DNA from: Agelas oroides
Lineage: Eukaryota; Porifera; Demospongiae; Agelasida; Agelasidae
Direction of reading: 5' to 3'
NCBI GenBank assembly: GCA_949130485.1
Contig: OX422198.1
Span: 5,735,417 to 5,799,416 of the forward strand
Length of the DNA: 64,000 bases
The position numbers and the translations under genes are program-made. A model generated the notes under the pieces. The model saw only the letters and a program-made list of their open reading frames with translations. It did no database searches and had not been told where the DNA came from. Below, piece after piece: positions 1 through 11,900 of this stretch (within the stretch, counting starts at the first letter, position 1; each line of letters starts with the position of its first letter).

Positions 1-261
1 AGGCTGTAGCGGAGAGAGAAGGGAGGAAGGTACACCACTTGTGAAAATTGGTTTTAACAGCATGGTCTCTTCAGCAAGGATGGGTCTATTAATTAAGTAC
101 ATAGAGAGAGTGAAGCCCCTAAGAGCCTGGGTACAACAGACCTGCAGTAATCACTGAAGTCAACCATCTTGTTCACTCACACACACACCACTGACTTGGA
201 CACTCACATCACATGACTCGCCTTTACCATACATATATATTGTACTGTGGCCATAACCTCG

Positions 262-1020
262 GCCCCATGTAGACTCTCCAAATAAGGAAAGTGAGAGCTG
301 GACCATAGCCTTAGTTCCAGGCTCTCTCCAAATTAGGGAGGTGAGAACCTGGGACTGAGGCTACTATGGCAATAGCCTTGGTCTCATGTAGACTCTCCAA
401 ATTAGGGAGGTGAGAACCTGGGACTGAGGCTACTATGGCAATAGCCTTGGTCTCATGTAGACTCTCCAAATTAGGGAGGTGAGAACCTGGGACTGAGGCT
501 ACTATGGCAATAGCCTTGGTCTCATGTAGACTATCCAAATTAGGAACGTGAGAGCCTGGGACTGAGGCTACTATGGCAATAGCCTTGGTCTCATGTAGAC
601 TCTCCAAATTAGGAACGTGAGAACCTGGGAACTGAGGCTACTATGGCAATAGCCTTGGTCTCATGTAGACTCTCCAAATTAGGAACGTGAGAGCCTGGAA
701 CTGAGGCTACTATGGCAATAGCCTTGGTCTCATGTAGACTCTCCAAATTAGGAACGTGAGAGCCTGGGACTGAGGCTACTATGGCAATAGCCTTGGTCTC
801 ATGTAGACTCTCCAAATTAGGAACGTGAGAGCCTGGGACTGAGGCTACTATGTCAGTAGCCTTGGTCTCATGTAGACTCTCCAAATTAGGAACGTGAGAG
901 CCTGGGACTGAGGCTACTATGGCAATAGCCTTGGTCTCATGTAGACTCTCCAAATTAGGAACGTGAGAGCCTGGGACTGAGGCTACTATGGCAATAGCCG
1001 GTTCCAGGCTCTCCCCAAAT
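262..1020. repeat. 69-bp minisatellite, about 11 units
   Basis: Tandem copies of a 69-bp unit containing 'ctatggcaatagccttggtc' and 'gtagactctccaaattagg'. The period is visible from ggactgagg recurring at 352, 421, 490 and 559. Because 69 is divisible by three, the minus strand reads as a 23-residue peptide repeat, but the phase breaks near 609 and there is no splice or start context, so I treat this as non-coding. The first and last units are the most diverged, as expected at array edges. Confidence 0.93.
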
Positions 1021-2895
1021 AAGGAAGGTGGAACTGAGCCTACTATGGTGGTAGTTATGTAGCCTCGGCAAAACTGCATGGTGTTGAGGCTTGTTGCGAC
1101 ATGACAGCTGCGACATGACAGCTGACAAAGACCTCTGGGTCAGAATACCATGCATGCTGATACTGATCAAGTTTGCTGTGAGAATGTTGCATTCATGTGT
1201 TCCAGGATGGTGGACGATCGTGAGCTGTGCCTCATGTAAGTCTTATACCTGGCAGCTAGCCACTCAGTATGACAGCCGTCATTTATGTACAATTTTATGC
1301 ACTTCATGTTGTGCTTGGGCAGGATCAGAAATCACCATGACACTGTATTGTCTGGCTGGTATTGTGATTATCTGTTCCTTAGCGACCAAATAAATAAAGT
1401 ATTGAATAACATAAAGTGGAAAATGGGGTGTGGTAACGAGTTGTTAGGGCAACACACATTCCACACAACTAGTTCATGTCACTCCATCTGGAGGCTGCAT
1501 ATTGTGTCTGTCTAGAGTCATTGGAAATGAAAATGGATGCCCCATTGGAGGACAAGGAGATGGTAGTTTCTACAGCACTCTCGGTGACTACATCCCTGTT
1601 AAAAACTAGGCCAAGGTAACCGCCCACCATGATAAATTCTTGCGTAGTGGATTGAAAGTAGGTCAGCTGAGTTCATGTACATAACTGTGGTCATTCTGAT
1701 GCACTTCAAGCGCCACAACATCCAGCAATAAAGTTTTGCTTCACACATACCCGTCCATAGCCTTGTTCAAAATGTTTCTCGCTTGCAGCACAAAATTCAC
1801 GTACTGCAAGTGGCAAACGTTGTGGAAGCTTGGTAACAAGGCTACGGGTTGGCTACACTTTCTAGCACAATACAGATTCCTTCACTGTCGGCTGGCTTTG
1901 GTGAAGCACAGGCAAAGCGATGATGCAGGTCGATTTGGTACCCCCTGGCAGCTAACTTCGCATCTGGGGTGGGTGCTTGCACAGTACTTGAACCATGCAT
2001 TCAAGCACCTTCTCCATGCAACCGCCCATGGTAACCAGTGGAATGATCGATCTTGACACCATTACAGGGGTCAGCCTCATTCCTAGCCATTTCCTCTCCG
2101 GTTTTGCATACAGTAAGTAAACTGGACAATGGCTATTTAAAGCTATATTATATTAGTTGCATGCATACACTCACGTGGTCTGATAATGAGTTTTCCCACA
2201 CTTTGACAATGACTTGGTAGGACTTGTTACGGTGCAGAAAACTGGAGAACCCATACTGCGGGATAGGAGAAAACACACAAACATAATCTCATGGTGACAG
2301 TTTCCTGAAGCATTACTAGGTCGGTGGTGGTGGTGGTTGCCATGTAACCAAGTGTATTCCCCTACTTATACTTTAGGGACCTGCTGTTGCCATGCAACAC
2401 CATGTACCCTACTAGAAAATGTAGAACATTGTGGGGGCGAGCCTGAGCAAGCAGCTACTATGGCTACATGCGCATGAATAGACTAAGCTTCACGCTGAAA
2501 TGATGAGCTGCATCGCTAGCATTTATGAGTGTCGTTTATGCATGACCCTTACCTGAAGTGATCTCAACCCGGCGTGTATGACGGTCGGTCCGTAGCTGCT
2601 GTGACAAACAAGAAGTAAGGTGCCGTGCATGCTTAACCTTGAGCCGTCTCCGCTACGGTTGCCAACGCGCTGCACTCTGGCAGTAGCCCAGCATTACCTA
2701 CTAAGTGCACGAGGACATTCAATTTTCGGGAAATATTTAAATGCGCATTTAAAATTTACGGTATATGGCCGCAAGCAAGCACGTACATACGTATGTAAAC
2801 ACACTTCCGCAATGCAGTCCTGCTAGTGTGGGGCTCGCTCAGGCTCGCCCTAATTACCTATATCTTCATATTAGTTTTGTTATTAACCTGTGTCT
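1021..2895. other. Spacer without recognised gene
   Basis: I see only short open frames with no recognisable protein motif. An AATAAA-type signal occurs around 1389-1399 after a 100-codon open frame, but no family similarity or exon structure supports a gene. Confidence 0.5.
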
Positions 2896-2993
2896 GGACT
2901 AATACTAGTCTATACTATCAGTTACATTGTTGTTGCGAGATTGCATTGGTAGAGTAGCAAAATTGTTGCATACATGCACGCACACACATGCAT

Positions 2994-3039
<46 letters not shown>

Positions 3040-3052
3040 GCACGCATGCACA
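2896..3052. repeat. (CA)n with a dispersed flank repeat
   Basis: A CA/CACG microsatellite (about 2984-3052) is preceded by about 80 bp of unique-looking sequence (gtctggactaatactagtct ... gagattgcattggtagagta). The same flank, in inverted orientation and again joined to a CA/TG tract, occurs at 52,971-53,048 inside a PDZ-gene intron. Flank plus microsatellite therefore behaves as one dispersed element. Confidence 0.85.
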
Positions 3053-3187
3053 CACACCTTCTTGTCTCCTGCTACAATCAGAATGGCATTTGGGAACACT
3101 TTGGCTGTCTTTTCCTTAGTAATGGATGTAATATCATGACAACAAATGCTGGTCTGGAAGGGAAAGAGAGACAGTTAAATTACCACT

Positions 3188-4598
3188 GTACCACTACAGT
3201 TTGGCCCATACAGCGTCACGTGACTGCCGTGTGTACCACTACAGTTTGGCCCATACAGCGTCACGTGACTGCCGTGTGTACCACTACAGTTTGGCCCATA
3301 CAGCGTCACGTGACTGCCGTGTGTACCACTACAGTTTGGCCCATACAGCGTCACGTGACTGCCGTGTGTACCACTACAGTTTGGCCCATACAGCGTCACG
3401 TGACTGCCGTGTGTACCACTACAGTTTGGTTCATACAGCGTCACGTGACTGCCGTGTGTACCACTACAGTTTGGCTCATACAGCGTCACGTGACTGCCGT
3501 GTGTACCACTACAGTTTGGCTCATACAGCGTCACGTGACTGCCGTGTGTACCACTACAGTTTGGCTCATACAGCGTCACGTGACTGCCGTGTGTACCACT
3601 ACAGTTTGGCTCATACAGCGTCACGTGACTGCCGTGTGTACCACTACAGTTTGGCTCATACAGCGTCACGTGACTGCCGTGTGTACCACTACAGTTTGGC
3701 TCATACAGCGTCACGTGACTGCCGTGTGTACCACTACAGTTTGGCTCATACAGCGTCACGTGACTGCCGTGTGTACCACTACAGTTTGGCTCATACAGCG
3801 TCACGTGACTGCCGTGTGTACCACTAGTTTGGCTCATACAGCGTCACGTGACTGCCGTGTGTATCACTACAGTTTGGCTCATACAGCGTCACGTGACTGC
3901 CGTGTGTATCACTACAGTTTGGCTCATACAGCGTCACGTGACTGCCGTGTGTATCACTACAGTTTGGCTCATACAGCGTCACGTGAATGCCGTGTGTATC
4001 ACTACAGTTTGGCTCATACAGCGTCACGTGACTGCCGTGTGTACCACTACAGTTTGGCTCATACAGCGTCACGTGACTGCCGTGTGTACCACTACAGTTT
4101 GGCTCATACAGCGTCACGTGACTGCCGTGTGTACCACTACAGTTTGGCTCATACAGCGTCACGTGACTGCCGTGTGTACCACTACAGTTTGGCTCATACA
4201 GCGTCACGTGACTGCCGTGTGTACCACTAGTTTGGCTCATACAGCGTCACGTGACTGCCGTGTGTACCACCACAGTTTGGCTCATACAGCGTCACGTGAC
4301 TGCCGTGTGTACCACCACAGTTTGGCTCATACAGCGTCACGTGACTGCCGTGTGTACCACTACAGTTTGGCTCATACAGCGTCACGTGACTGCCGTGTGT
4401 ACCACTAGTTTGGCTCATACAGCGTCACGTGACTGCCGTGTGTATCACTACAGTTTGGCTCATACAGCGTCACGTGACTGTCGTGTGTACCACTACAGTT
4501 TGGCTCATACAGTGTCACGTGACTGCCGTGTGTACCACTACAGTTTGGCTCATACAGTGTCACGTGACTGCTGTGTGTACCACTACAGTTTGGCTCAT
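3188..4598. repeat. 45-bp tandem array, 31 units, each with a CACGTG palindrome
   Basis: Thirty-one head-to-tail units of 45 bp (43 bp at three places). Each holds a ten-base palindrome, GTCACGTGAC, starting at 3215 and then every 45 bp to 4559; the copy at 3978 has one changed base, the other 30 are exact. Units differ in blocks: the first five read ggcccata, one reads ggttcata, the rest ggctcata; a run reads gtatcac; two read accaccac. The 43-bp junction units near 3823, 4226 and 4405 suggest higher-order duplication. Long open frames on both strands follow from 45 being divisible by three. GTCACGTGAC is the consensus CLEAR/E-box bound by MITF/TFE proteins in animals; binding here is inference. 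Confidence 0.95.
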
Positions 4599-4815
4599 AA
4601 TGTAACTGTGTCAGATGACTTGCAATTGACCACTTACAAAAGTTGGAGTGTGAATTGATGCTAACCATACCCAGTCAGCAAATTTCACAATGCAAAATAT
4701 CGGTATGTAGTGCCCAATCAGATTGAGTCACTTCTGCAGTATTCACTATGATAAGGACTGATAAGAACTGTGATAACTCCCTCCTCCCCCTTACATGCAT
4801 AGAGAAAAGTACTTG

Positions 4816-4860
4816 GTCTCGTTCCCAGACTAATGGGAGTGGTCTGGGAATGAGACCAAC
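4816..4860. mobile_element. Foldback element, CTCGTTCCCAG family
   Basis: A short palindrome: tggtctcgttcccagact, a small loop, then agtggtctgggaatgagacca. It is one of many copies in this window sharing the outer motif CTCGTTCCCAG/CTGGGAAtGAG. Confidence 0.7.
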
Positions 4861-5278
4861 TGCCACGGGCCATTAGTACAGTATTGTTATCCATACAAGG
4901 ACTTAAAACAATGTCTACAATCTAGCTACCTAATGCTCTGTATCCTAGTCAATGGGGCTTAGCGTGTCACGACAGAACAACTAAACAAGAAAACTATTCA
5001 AGTGTAAGACTGGCCATTCAAGTGCCTCTTTGTCTCATTCTACAGTCTTCAGACAAATGGAACAAGTGTGCCCACACAAAGGAAGCAGCTGAATCACACA
5101 TTCTCAACAGCCATCCATTGTCATCAGTAAACAGTAAGCTTGCTGCCAGGTTGTAATTAAAAATCAACATGGTAGTGTACATTAGTACAATTTACTGTAA
5201 ACTTTGGTTGGTTGTCTGTACACAAATATCACAGACCACTCAATCAATAAAAGCAGAGTCTGCCGGGGATGGATAAAC

Positions 5279-5331
5279 TTCGAGTTCGAGTTCGAGTTCG
5301 AGTTCGAGTTCGAGTTGACTCGAGTTCGAGT
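5279..5331. repeat. (GAGTTC)n hexanucleotide repeat
   Basis: About eight copies of GAGTTC, interrupted once by gactcg. A tract of the opposite orientation, (GAACTC)n, lies at 9,722-9,763. Confidence 0.9.
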
Positions 5332-5559
5332 TGCCTCCACGGTTTCCGGTGCACACTGTAAAGAATAATCTTGCTAGCCTGGTCCGGATAGTTTTATGTT
5401 TGGTCGGGTTTGACTTTCGAGGCTAGACAGCGAAGGGTTGCAGGTGTTTACAGAGCCCGATTCTGACTGAGATCCGGCGAGGACTAGTGCTAAGGGGTGT
5501 ACATTCATTGCATAGAGGTTGGCTCGTACGAAAATTACCGAGTTTGTTAATTACTACAA

Positions 5560-7420
5560 CACCTCAGCATTTACTGCAATGACAACCATTCTTTCAGCAA
5601 TCTTTACAGCCCCTATGTAGTACCTGCCACCCCAAAGGTTTCTGTAGCCCCAAGCACATCAGCCATTACTGGAAGCAGTGTAGTGCTCATAACAACTTAT
5701 AAGCCTATAGCTAGTAGGCGTACACCTCTGCATTCTGTGAAGCCAAGCACAAATTGTGCTGCACAGTCATGACAATGACGTATCTAACTCTCACAGATTT
5801 TTTGCAGCGAAGCTCAAGTATAGTGCTACTTAATTTCACAGGCCAGACTCTCCATGCAGTGAGAGTCCTGCCTGTGAGACTAGCCATTACTCCAGTCACG
5901 TCCACTCCTCAGACTGGACTGAGTAAATTCTGCAACCCCATAGCATTTTCTGCATGCAATAGTAGCCAGGTGCATTGTCAACCAGGCACAAATGGCAGTC
6001 ATATACCCCAGTTTAGCGCTCTTCTGTGTACTCCCTGGCACTCTGTTCTGCCCCTCATGCATTCTCAGACCCAAGCAGAAGGCAACCATACATAGCTCTC
6101 AACAATATCTATGGACCTCAGTATTTCAAACAAATTTCTACAGTCAAGGACAATGGCAACCATTACTGTAAGCAGCTCTATACTACTTAGAATTATACCT
6201 GAGCATTAAATAAAGCACAACAGCAGTCATAAATCCTCTATTCCAATTTACCATTTTCTACTATCCCCTCAGCATTCTTTGACCCAATGGCACATCATTA
6301 ATTCATTAGTTGCCTTCAGCTCTTTCCACTTAGTATTCCGTGCTACTCTCAGCATTTCTCTGGAGTAGCAGAAACTGCCCAAGGGGCAGTAGAGACTGCT
6401 GAGAAATAATTATATGGCAGAAGTGAACGGTGGGGAGTAACTAAAAGGTTATATTGGCTGGAGGTGACAGAGGACATTTCACTTCTGCCCTCATGCAGTC
6501 ATAATTATCTTTCAGCCGTCTCTATTGCATGTGACTCAACAATTCCTGGTAGCTATATACTTCTAAAGTCAAGCGCAATTGCAGTTAAACCTGTCAGCAA
6601 TCTCCACACACGAGAGCATGAGAACGAGGCTACAATCTCTACTGCCACTCATTTCTCTGCACTTTCTACTGCTCATTGGCTTTTATTTCAGTGAAGTACA
6701 TGATGATAGCAATGCCCTCGGAAATTTTTGTTATGTCTTATGCAGTGATCCTCTCTATACACACACATCCTTGGCCCTTGCATGGCTAAAGAAAATATTC
6801 TTTAGGGTGTATTCTTTAGCCAAGTACACATTATCTCTCAACAGTCTGTACATACTGCCTCCCTTGTACCTTTCCCACCTTGGCATTCTCTCCATTCAAG
6901 CACAATGGCAGTCATACCTTTCAGCAATCTCTACTGGCCCTTAACATTCTGTAATTTCCTTCAGCTTACTATATATAGCTAAATGCAAGGATAGCTCAGC
7001 AATTTCTACTTTCACTTAGCATTTATCAACACGCTGTACTGCCCTTCAGCAGTTTCTAAAACTATAGGAACAATGGCAGCCATAATCTCAACAGCAATTC
7101 TGCGTCCCTTACTATCCCTCAGCGTTTTCTACTGCTTGACACAGCAATTTCAGCAGACAGGCACAATAGCTAGCCACACCTCTCATCAGTTTCTAATACT
7201 GCTGAGCTTTTCCTGTCACACCTAAGCATTTGGTGCCATGCATGCACCAAGCACAGTGGTACCCATCCTACTAAGAAATATCTCAGCATCCTACTACAGT
7301 CACAATGGGAAGTATGCACGTAGTGATCTCTATGACCTTTCAGCATTCCCCGCCAGGCTACTCCCTTCAGCATTTTCTACTGTCCCTGCTGAGGGGTAGC
7401 AGAAATTGCTGAGATCTATA
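5560..7420. repeat. Degenerate, possibly tandem, repeat field
   Basis: No gene seen. The motifs 'acaatggcagccat', 'ctcagcaatttctactg' and 'cagcattttctactg' recur in diverged form roughly every 60-130 bases (for example 5578, 6150, 6900, 7066, 7300), with local inversions such as 6355-6408. This looks like an old decayed satellite or nested element; I could not define a clean unit. Confidence 0.5.
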
Positions 7421-7559
7421 GATATGTAACTTAGTTCATCTTTTCATAGCATGAGAGAGACTGACTATTGCATCATCGTCCATTACACCACATTGCATAA
7501 TACATACATTACAAAATATGACATCACTCAACAACAGCAATAACCAATACAAGAAGAGT

Positions 7560-8186
7560 TTAACCCTTTTAGCCCGATGCGCATGCGCAGAAATCGATCG
7601 CGTGGTTACGAGAGAAGCTAATAAAAAATGGCGATTTTGTGTAGTGTTGATTCATTGCGTTATATCTTTTAAAATAGCTGAGTTCAGGCAATGATAGTTA
7701 GGCTTAGCTTAGTTGAAAACAAACCTGCTTTACTCAGAATGTAGTCAGAAGACCTGCTAGTGAAGTCCGAAGAAGCTACAACCGTGGAAACGTAGGTACC
7801 CGCTGTGTACCTGAAAATGACCGATAATACACGGCAAAAGTTGGCAGAGATTTCCAGCGAAGGTACGTTTCAACTGTCGTTGACATGATTAGATAGTATA
7901 TAGACGATAGAACATGTAGCGTGTGGATATAAGCTGTACTGTGGCCAACTACGATCGGCAGGTAAACTTCGAACGCGATTTTCAGGGGAAGTCCCTATGG
8001 GACACAGCAGCTAATTATGCTTCGATTGACTTCCTGTTACACTTAATAACTAACTCCAAGTCCAAAAAGGCGCAGCGATCACGATAAATAGCGGAAGCGA
8101 AATGCGGGCGCATTTGGCCGCTATCGGGTGTAATGGTCAAGAAATTTCGCGGGCGCATTTGGCCGCTATCGGGTGTAATGGGTTAA
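7560..8186. mobile_element. Putative piggyBac-like non-autonomous element (TTAA ends)
   Basis: The stretch is bounded by TTAA on both sides and has imperfect inverted ends: left TTAACCCTTTTAGCCCGATG, right (reverse complement) TTAACCCATTACACCCGATA. TTAA target duplication with CCC-starting ends is characteristic of piggyBac-type elements. There is no transposase open frame in its 627 bp, so it would be a MITE. The right end is partly duplicated: gcatttggccgctatcggg occurs twice, 46 bp apart (8103-8136 and 8149-8182). Confidence 0.65.
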
Positions 8187-9721
8187 GTCAACAGTAACAC
8201 AGTTACAGGTATATTATACTATATGCTGCCATTGTTGCTGTATAGCTAGGGTTGCTATTGTGCTTGGCTGGAGCCAATACTGAGGGGTAATAGAGAATGA
8301 TGAGGGGTAGTAGAAAAAAGCCTAAGTATACAAATGCATGGCTATTAGGCTTGGCAGCATGCTAGACTACCTTCTCATAATTAAAGTGGACACTGCATGA
8401 AACAATTTTTCCAAGCTGAAAAGATAGCTCTGTTCTCTCCATAAGCACACAAGCACCTAGGTGTATCATCACCTTAACTTCTCGGCTTTTAGAACTCTGC
8501 AGCATGAACCAAAATTCTCTTGACAAATAAACTCAATCTCCTACAATCCAACTGCATGCTTTGTATCCTCATTCTACACACTATATATTCAACAGTGGAG
8601 CCTTTACTACAACCATGTAAGCCTCTAACAACCTACTTCATGCCTGTATGAGCCAAATCTACCCCAAGTCACATGTTGACATTACAAGACCCTACAGTAA
8701 CCTACCAGTTCCTACATTATAGTCCCACAAGCCACACCATGCAATTTAACCAACCCACGCACATATTGTTTTCAGTACCACATGCATGATCCACTGAAAG
8801 CAATCTATGCTGGGTTTGGTTGGGTGTATGATACTGAAAGTGCTGGGGTTTTTGGGTCTCCTTTGTGTGACTACTCCAAAGGCACTGCTTCCAAGATGTG
8901 CACTGAATTGGGAACACCTACAAACTATTTTCCCAAAATAACATTGTTGTGCCCTAAGTTGTGACCCCCCTCCCCCCTAGCTCCAATAAGGTCATACATA
9001 ACCGTCATTTTCAATTGCTTTAGTAGCATTTGCATGTACTCATATAGTCAGAGTGTTTACAACCTCCTCTTTGACGTCACAGTGACATTATTATAGTAGT
9101 TTTGGAGCAAAAGCTCTGTGCCAAGTGTTCCTTGTAGAAGCCTATCCCCTGATCAATACAAGGCAGATGCAACCAAATGGTGACACTCACTGACCTGTCA
9201 ATCCACAGAAGGCAATCCCACTGAGTGGTAGATTCCCTCGCAAAAGCAATAGACTGGCTTTGTGAAGCTAACCACTGTAGCCTGATACTCTTGTGCCACA
9301 AATACCACAGCCCCAGGACCTTCTGCTCTCCTCAGTACACTGTCTGCCTTTCCAACTGCCTCAATTTCCCCACTAATATACTCCAGCTTGTCAAGTTCAT
9401 GAAGGCAAGCGCCAATTTTTCAATGAGCACAAAATGCCTCTCTCCATTAAAGCCGCCAAAGTGATATGGAAGCCTATTGGTAAGCCATCTTCGATTCCAG
9501 CAGGTAAGCCTCACTGAGAGTCTGCCCTTAGGTTGTGTAGCTATCTTCTCACCTACTCAGAGACCACTTACCCAGTCTTACAAGCCTGCCACACTCTCAC
9601 TGCGACTCGGCGAAGGGTGTGACTTGCGAGACTATGGTTTGTTCCCTAGCACAGACATCGGTACCATGGTCCGCTCCTCTCTCCTTGGGCTTACAAAAAA
9701 ACCTAACTCACGCCTTGCCAT
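8187..9721. other. Spacer without recognised gene
   Basis: Only short open frames are present, none with a recognisable motif or consistent splice pattern. The (GAACTC)n repeat starts at its right edge. Confidence 0.5.
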
Positions 9722-9763
9722 CTCGAACTCCGAACTCGAACTCGAACTCGAACTCGAACTCGA
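9722..9763. repeat. (GAACTC)n hexanucleotide repeat
   Basis: Seven near-perfect copies of the hexamer, opposite in orientation to the tract at 5,279. Confidence 0.9.
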
Positions 9764-9824
9764 CAATTATTCTATACCGAGTCTGCCCACAGTTGTCGAG
9801 ACACTAAGCATTGATAGTAGAGTA

Positions 9825-10323
9825 GTACCGTATGGTTGGTAATTTTCGCGGGTACAAATTTTCGCGAAACAGGCCAAAATTCGGGTTTCAGAAATTTTTG
9901 CGGTTTTAATTTTCGTGGTTGGTGAATCTGGGACCCGCGCGTTAGCTAGCGGTACAGCTAAAATTTGAGCGAATGTCTAGAATTGTTTATAGAGAGAGAT
10001 GGCAGCTATTTGTTCCAGTGTGGTGAGAAAGTAGCCTCGTACCCAGAACGTTCGATTGCTTCCGCTCTCGGCCTTGCGCCGCCGTCTGGTTCGTGTGTCT
10101 GTGCTTACGTATATCAATTCGATTTCCTGGATGGCTTGAGCGACACACTCGCTGACAGGCTTCTGTTGGAGCTAGGACGGCTAGATAGTTTTAAGTAGGA
10201 TGGATTGAAACGCGGTTCACTCACTTTGCACGTGGATAACAAAAATTTCGCTGTTTTAATTTTCGCGAATGGCTCTTGACTCGTGAAAACACGAAAATAA
10301 ATCCCTCGCGAAAATTACGGTAG
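9825..10323. mobile_element. CGCG-rich terminal-inverted-repeat element
   Basis: The right end, read on the minus strand, is TACCGTAATTTTCGCGAGGG. The left end begins taccgta, has a short insertion, then taattttcgcggg, so the two ends form an inverted repeat. The sub-terminal regions repeat variants of 'attttcgcg' in both orientations. No transposase is present. The central portion holds a 77-codon open frame (9,965-10,198, +) that looks like ordinary coding sequence and may be a captured gene fragment. Confidence 0.7.
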
Positions 10324-10437
10324 GACAGCAATTGGAAACTTCCGTTAATGCCTAATTAACACTTTCCATTCGGGTTAGGATTAGCCTGGTCAATTTAGCA
10401 CAGACTCAAGCAATTTATGACCTTCCACAATCTGATA

Positions 10438-10533
10438 GTTTCGTTCCCAGGCCTTAATTCCCACCATCCAGTTTGCATACTGTAAGCGATCAAAAACTGG
10501 ATGGTTGGAAGGCCTAGGAATGAGGTTACAAAT
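10438..10533. mobile_element. Foldback element, CTCGTTCCCAG family
   Basis: Left arm ttcgttcccaggccttaatt ... catccagtttgcatactg; right arm gcgatcaaaaactggatgg ... aggcctaggaatgaggtta. It belongs to the sub-family whose inner arm is 'ccagtttttgatc...gcagtatgc'. Confidence 0.75.
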
Positions 10534-10626
10534 CTGATTGGTTTTTAACCAACTTGATTTTATGGTATGTTTTCAGTACCACATATTATGTGGTCAAATT
10601 GGTGCCTTTGTACTTGGTATACTGAG

Positions 10627-10800
10627 AAGGGAGGAAGGAAAGGGAGGGAGGGAGGGAGGGGGGGAGGGGAGGGAGGGAGGGAGGGAGGGAGGGAGGGGGG
10701 GAGGGGAGGGAGGGAGGGAGGGAGGGAGGGAGGGAGGGAGGGAGGGAGGGAGGGAGGGAGGGAGGGAGGGAGGGAGGGAGGGAGGGAGGGAGGGAGGGAG
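10627..10800. repeat. (GGGA)n microsatellite
   Basis: About 170 bp of nearly pure GGGA/GGAG. The glycine/arginine/glutamate or serine/proline/leucine open frames across it are low-complexity artefacts. Confidence 0.97.
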
Positions 10801-11212
10801 AAAGGAAGAAGGAAGAGAGGGAGACCCACCTTTGACTCCCATCCCAGAATGTTGGAGTAAAAGCAGATCCAGTTGGAGGTAATATAGAGGTGCCCTTGAA
10901 CAAGAATCTCTCTCTGCCATGAACAGGAGTAGCCTACAGCAAGAGAAGGGTTGGGGGAGGGTGGGGAGGGGAGGGGGGGAAAGGGAGAGGGGGGGTGGTA
11001 ATGAAAACCACCTTCGGTGCAACCTTTCTGATCACCAGTGTCAACCTGATGGCATGTACTCAGGCAGCCTTAGAAAGCCAAACATCAAAATTGAGTCTAG
11101 AATGTTTCTTTATTGGGCTTATGACATATCATCTTGTGCCAACATGTGGCAGTATTATTACATTACGCAACAGCTTTACAAGATTACTTCATTTTCCCAA
11201 AACATTCTGCAT

Positions 11213-11352
<140 letters not shown>

Positions 11353-11460
11353 AGTCCACGTATATTCCATGTGATTCTGTTTTGGTCATTTTCAGTCATA
11401 CACATAATACATGTCGAGCACTATTTCTTTTTAGGGTGTAGTTTCAATCAATTCAGCAGC

Positions 11461-11575
11461 CATTTTCAGGTAGCCTTTTCCCAGTCCTCCACCACAGCTA
11501 TTGTCACTTGCAGTACGAGTAGCGCTACTCAAACTGCAAGCGATGATAACTGTGGAATGAGGACTGGGAATGAGG
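11461..11575. mobile_element. Foldback element, CTCGTTCCCAG family variant
   Basis: Arms: ttcccagtcctccaccacag with ...cacttgcagt, against aactgcaag...gataactgtgg with aggactgggaatgaggtta. Same outer arm motif as the other copies, different inner arm. Confidence 0.65.
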
Positions 11576-11866
11576 TTAATTTTCAGGTACACATGCGCTA
11601 AGGTACAAAGATTTCCAATGTGACTCACTTTGTAAGGGAGTCATTAAGACTTATAAATTGCAGTTATTTTGGTCACCTGACAGACGGGCAGACACCAATT
11701 GCTCTCCCTGCACTGTGTATGCACACACAGACAGTTGGAAGGGGTGACAGTTGCTTACTTACCTTTGAGTAGTCTTTCCTCGGTGTCATTTCCAAGGCAT
11801 TTTCTCAGCTCTTGTTCGGCTTTGGTCAGTTTGAGGCTTTCTTGGCTACCAGACCTGGCAGCAGAT

Positions 11867-11900
<34 letters not shown>

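Noticed and set aside
1091..1515. Two overlapping + strand frames followed by an AATAAA-type signal
   Set aside because: Residue composition and lack of splice or family signals look random.
2974..4230. 418-codon open frame (and overlapping frames of 220, 208 and 186 codons)
   Set aside because: All are read-through of a 45-bp tandem repeat on both strands. The frame breaks wherever a 43-bp unit occurs, and there is no start or splice context.
3188..4598. CRISPR array
   Set aside because: Units are contiguous tandem repeats with no variable spacers, and the window is eukaryotic nuclear DNA.
10538..11022. Gly/Arg/Glu-rich and Ser/Pro/Leu-rich frames
   Set aside because: They simply translate the (GGGA)n microsatellite. 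The same applies at 19,446-19,853 and 21,798-22,211, except for the true cathepsin exons inside those stretches.
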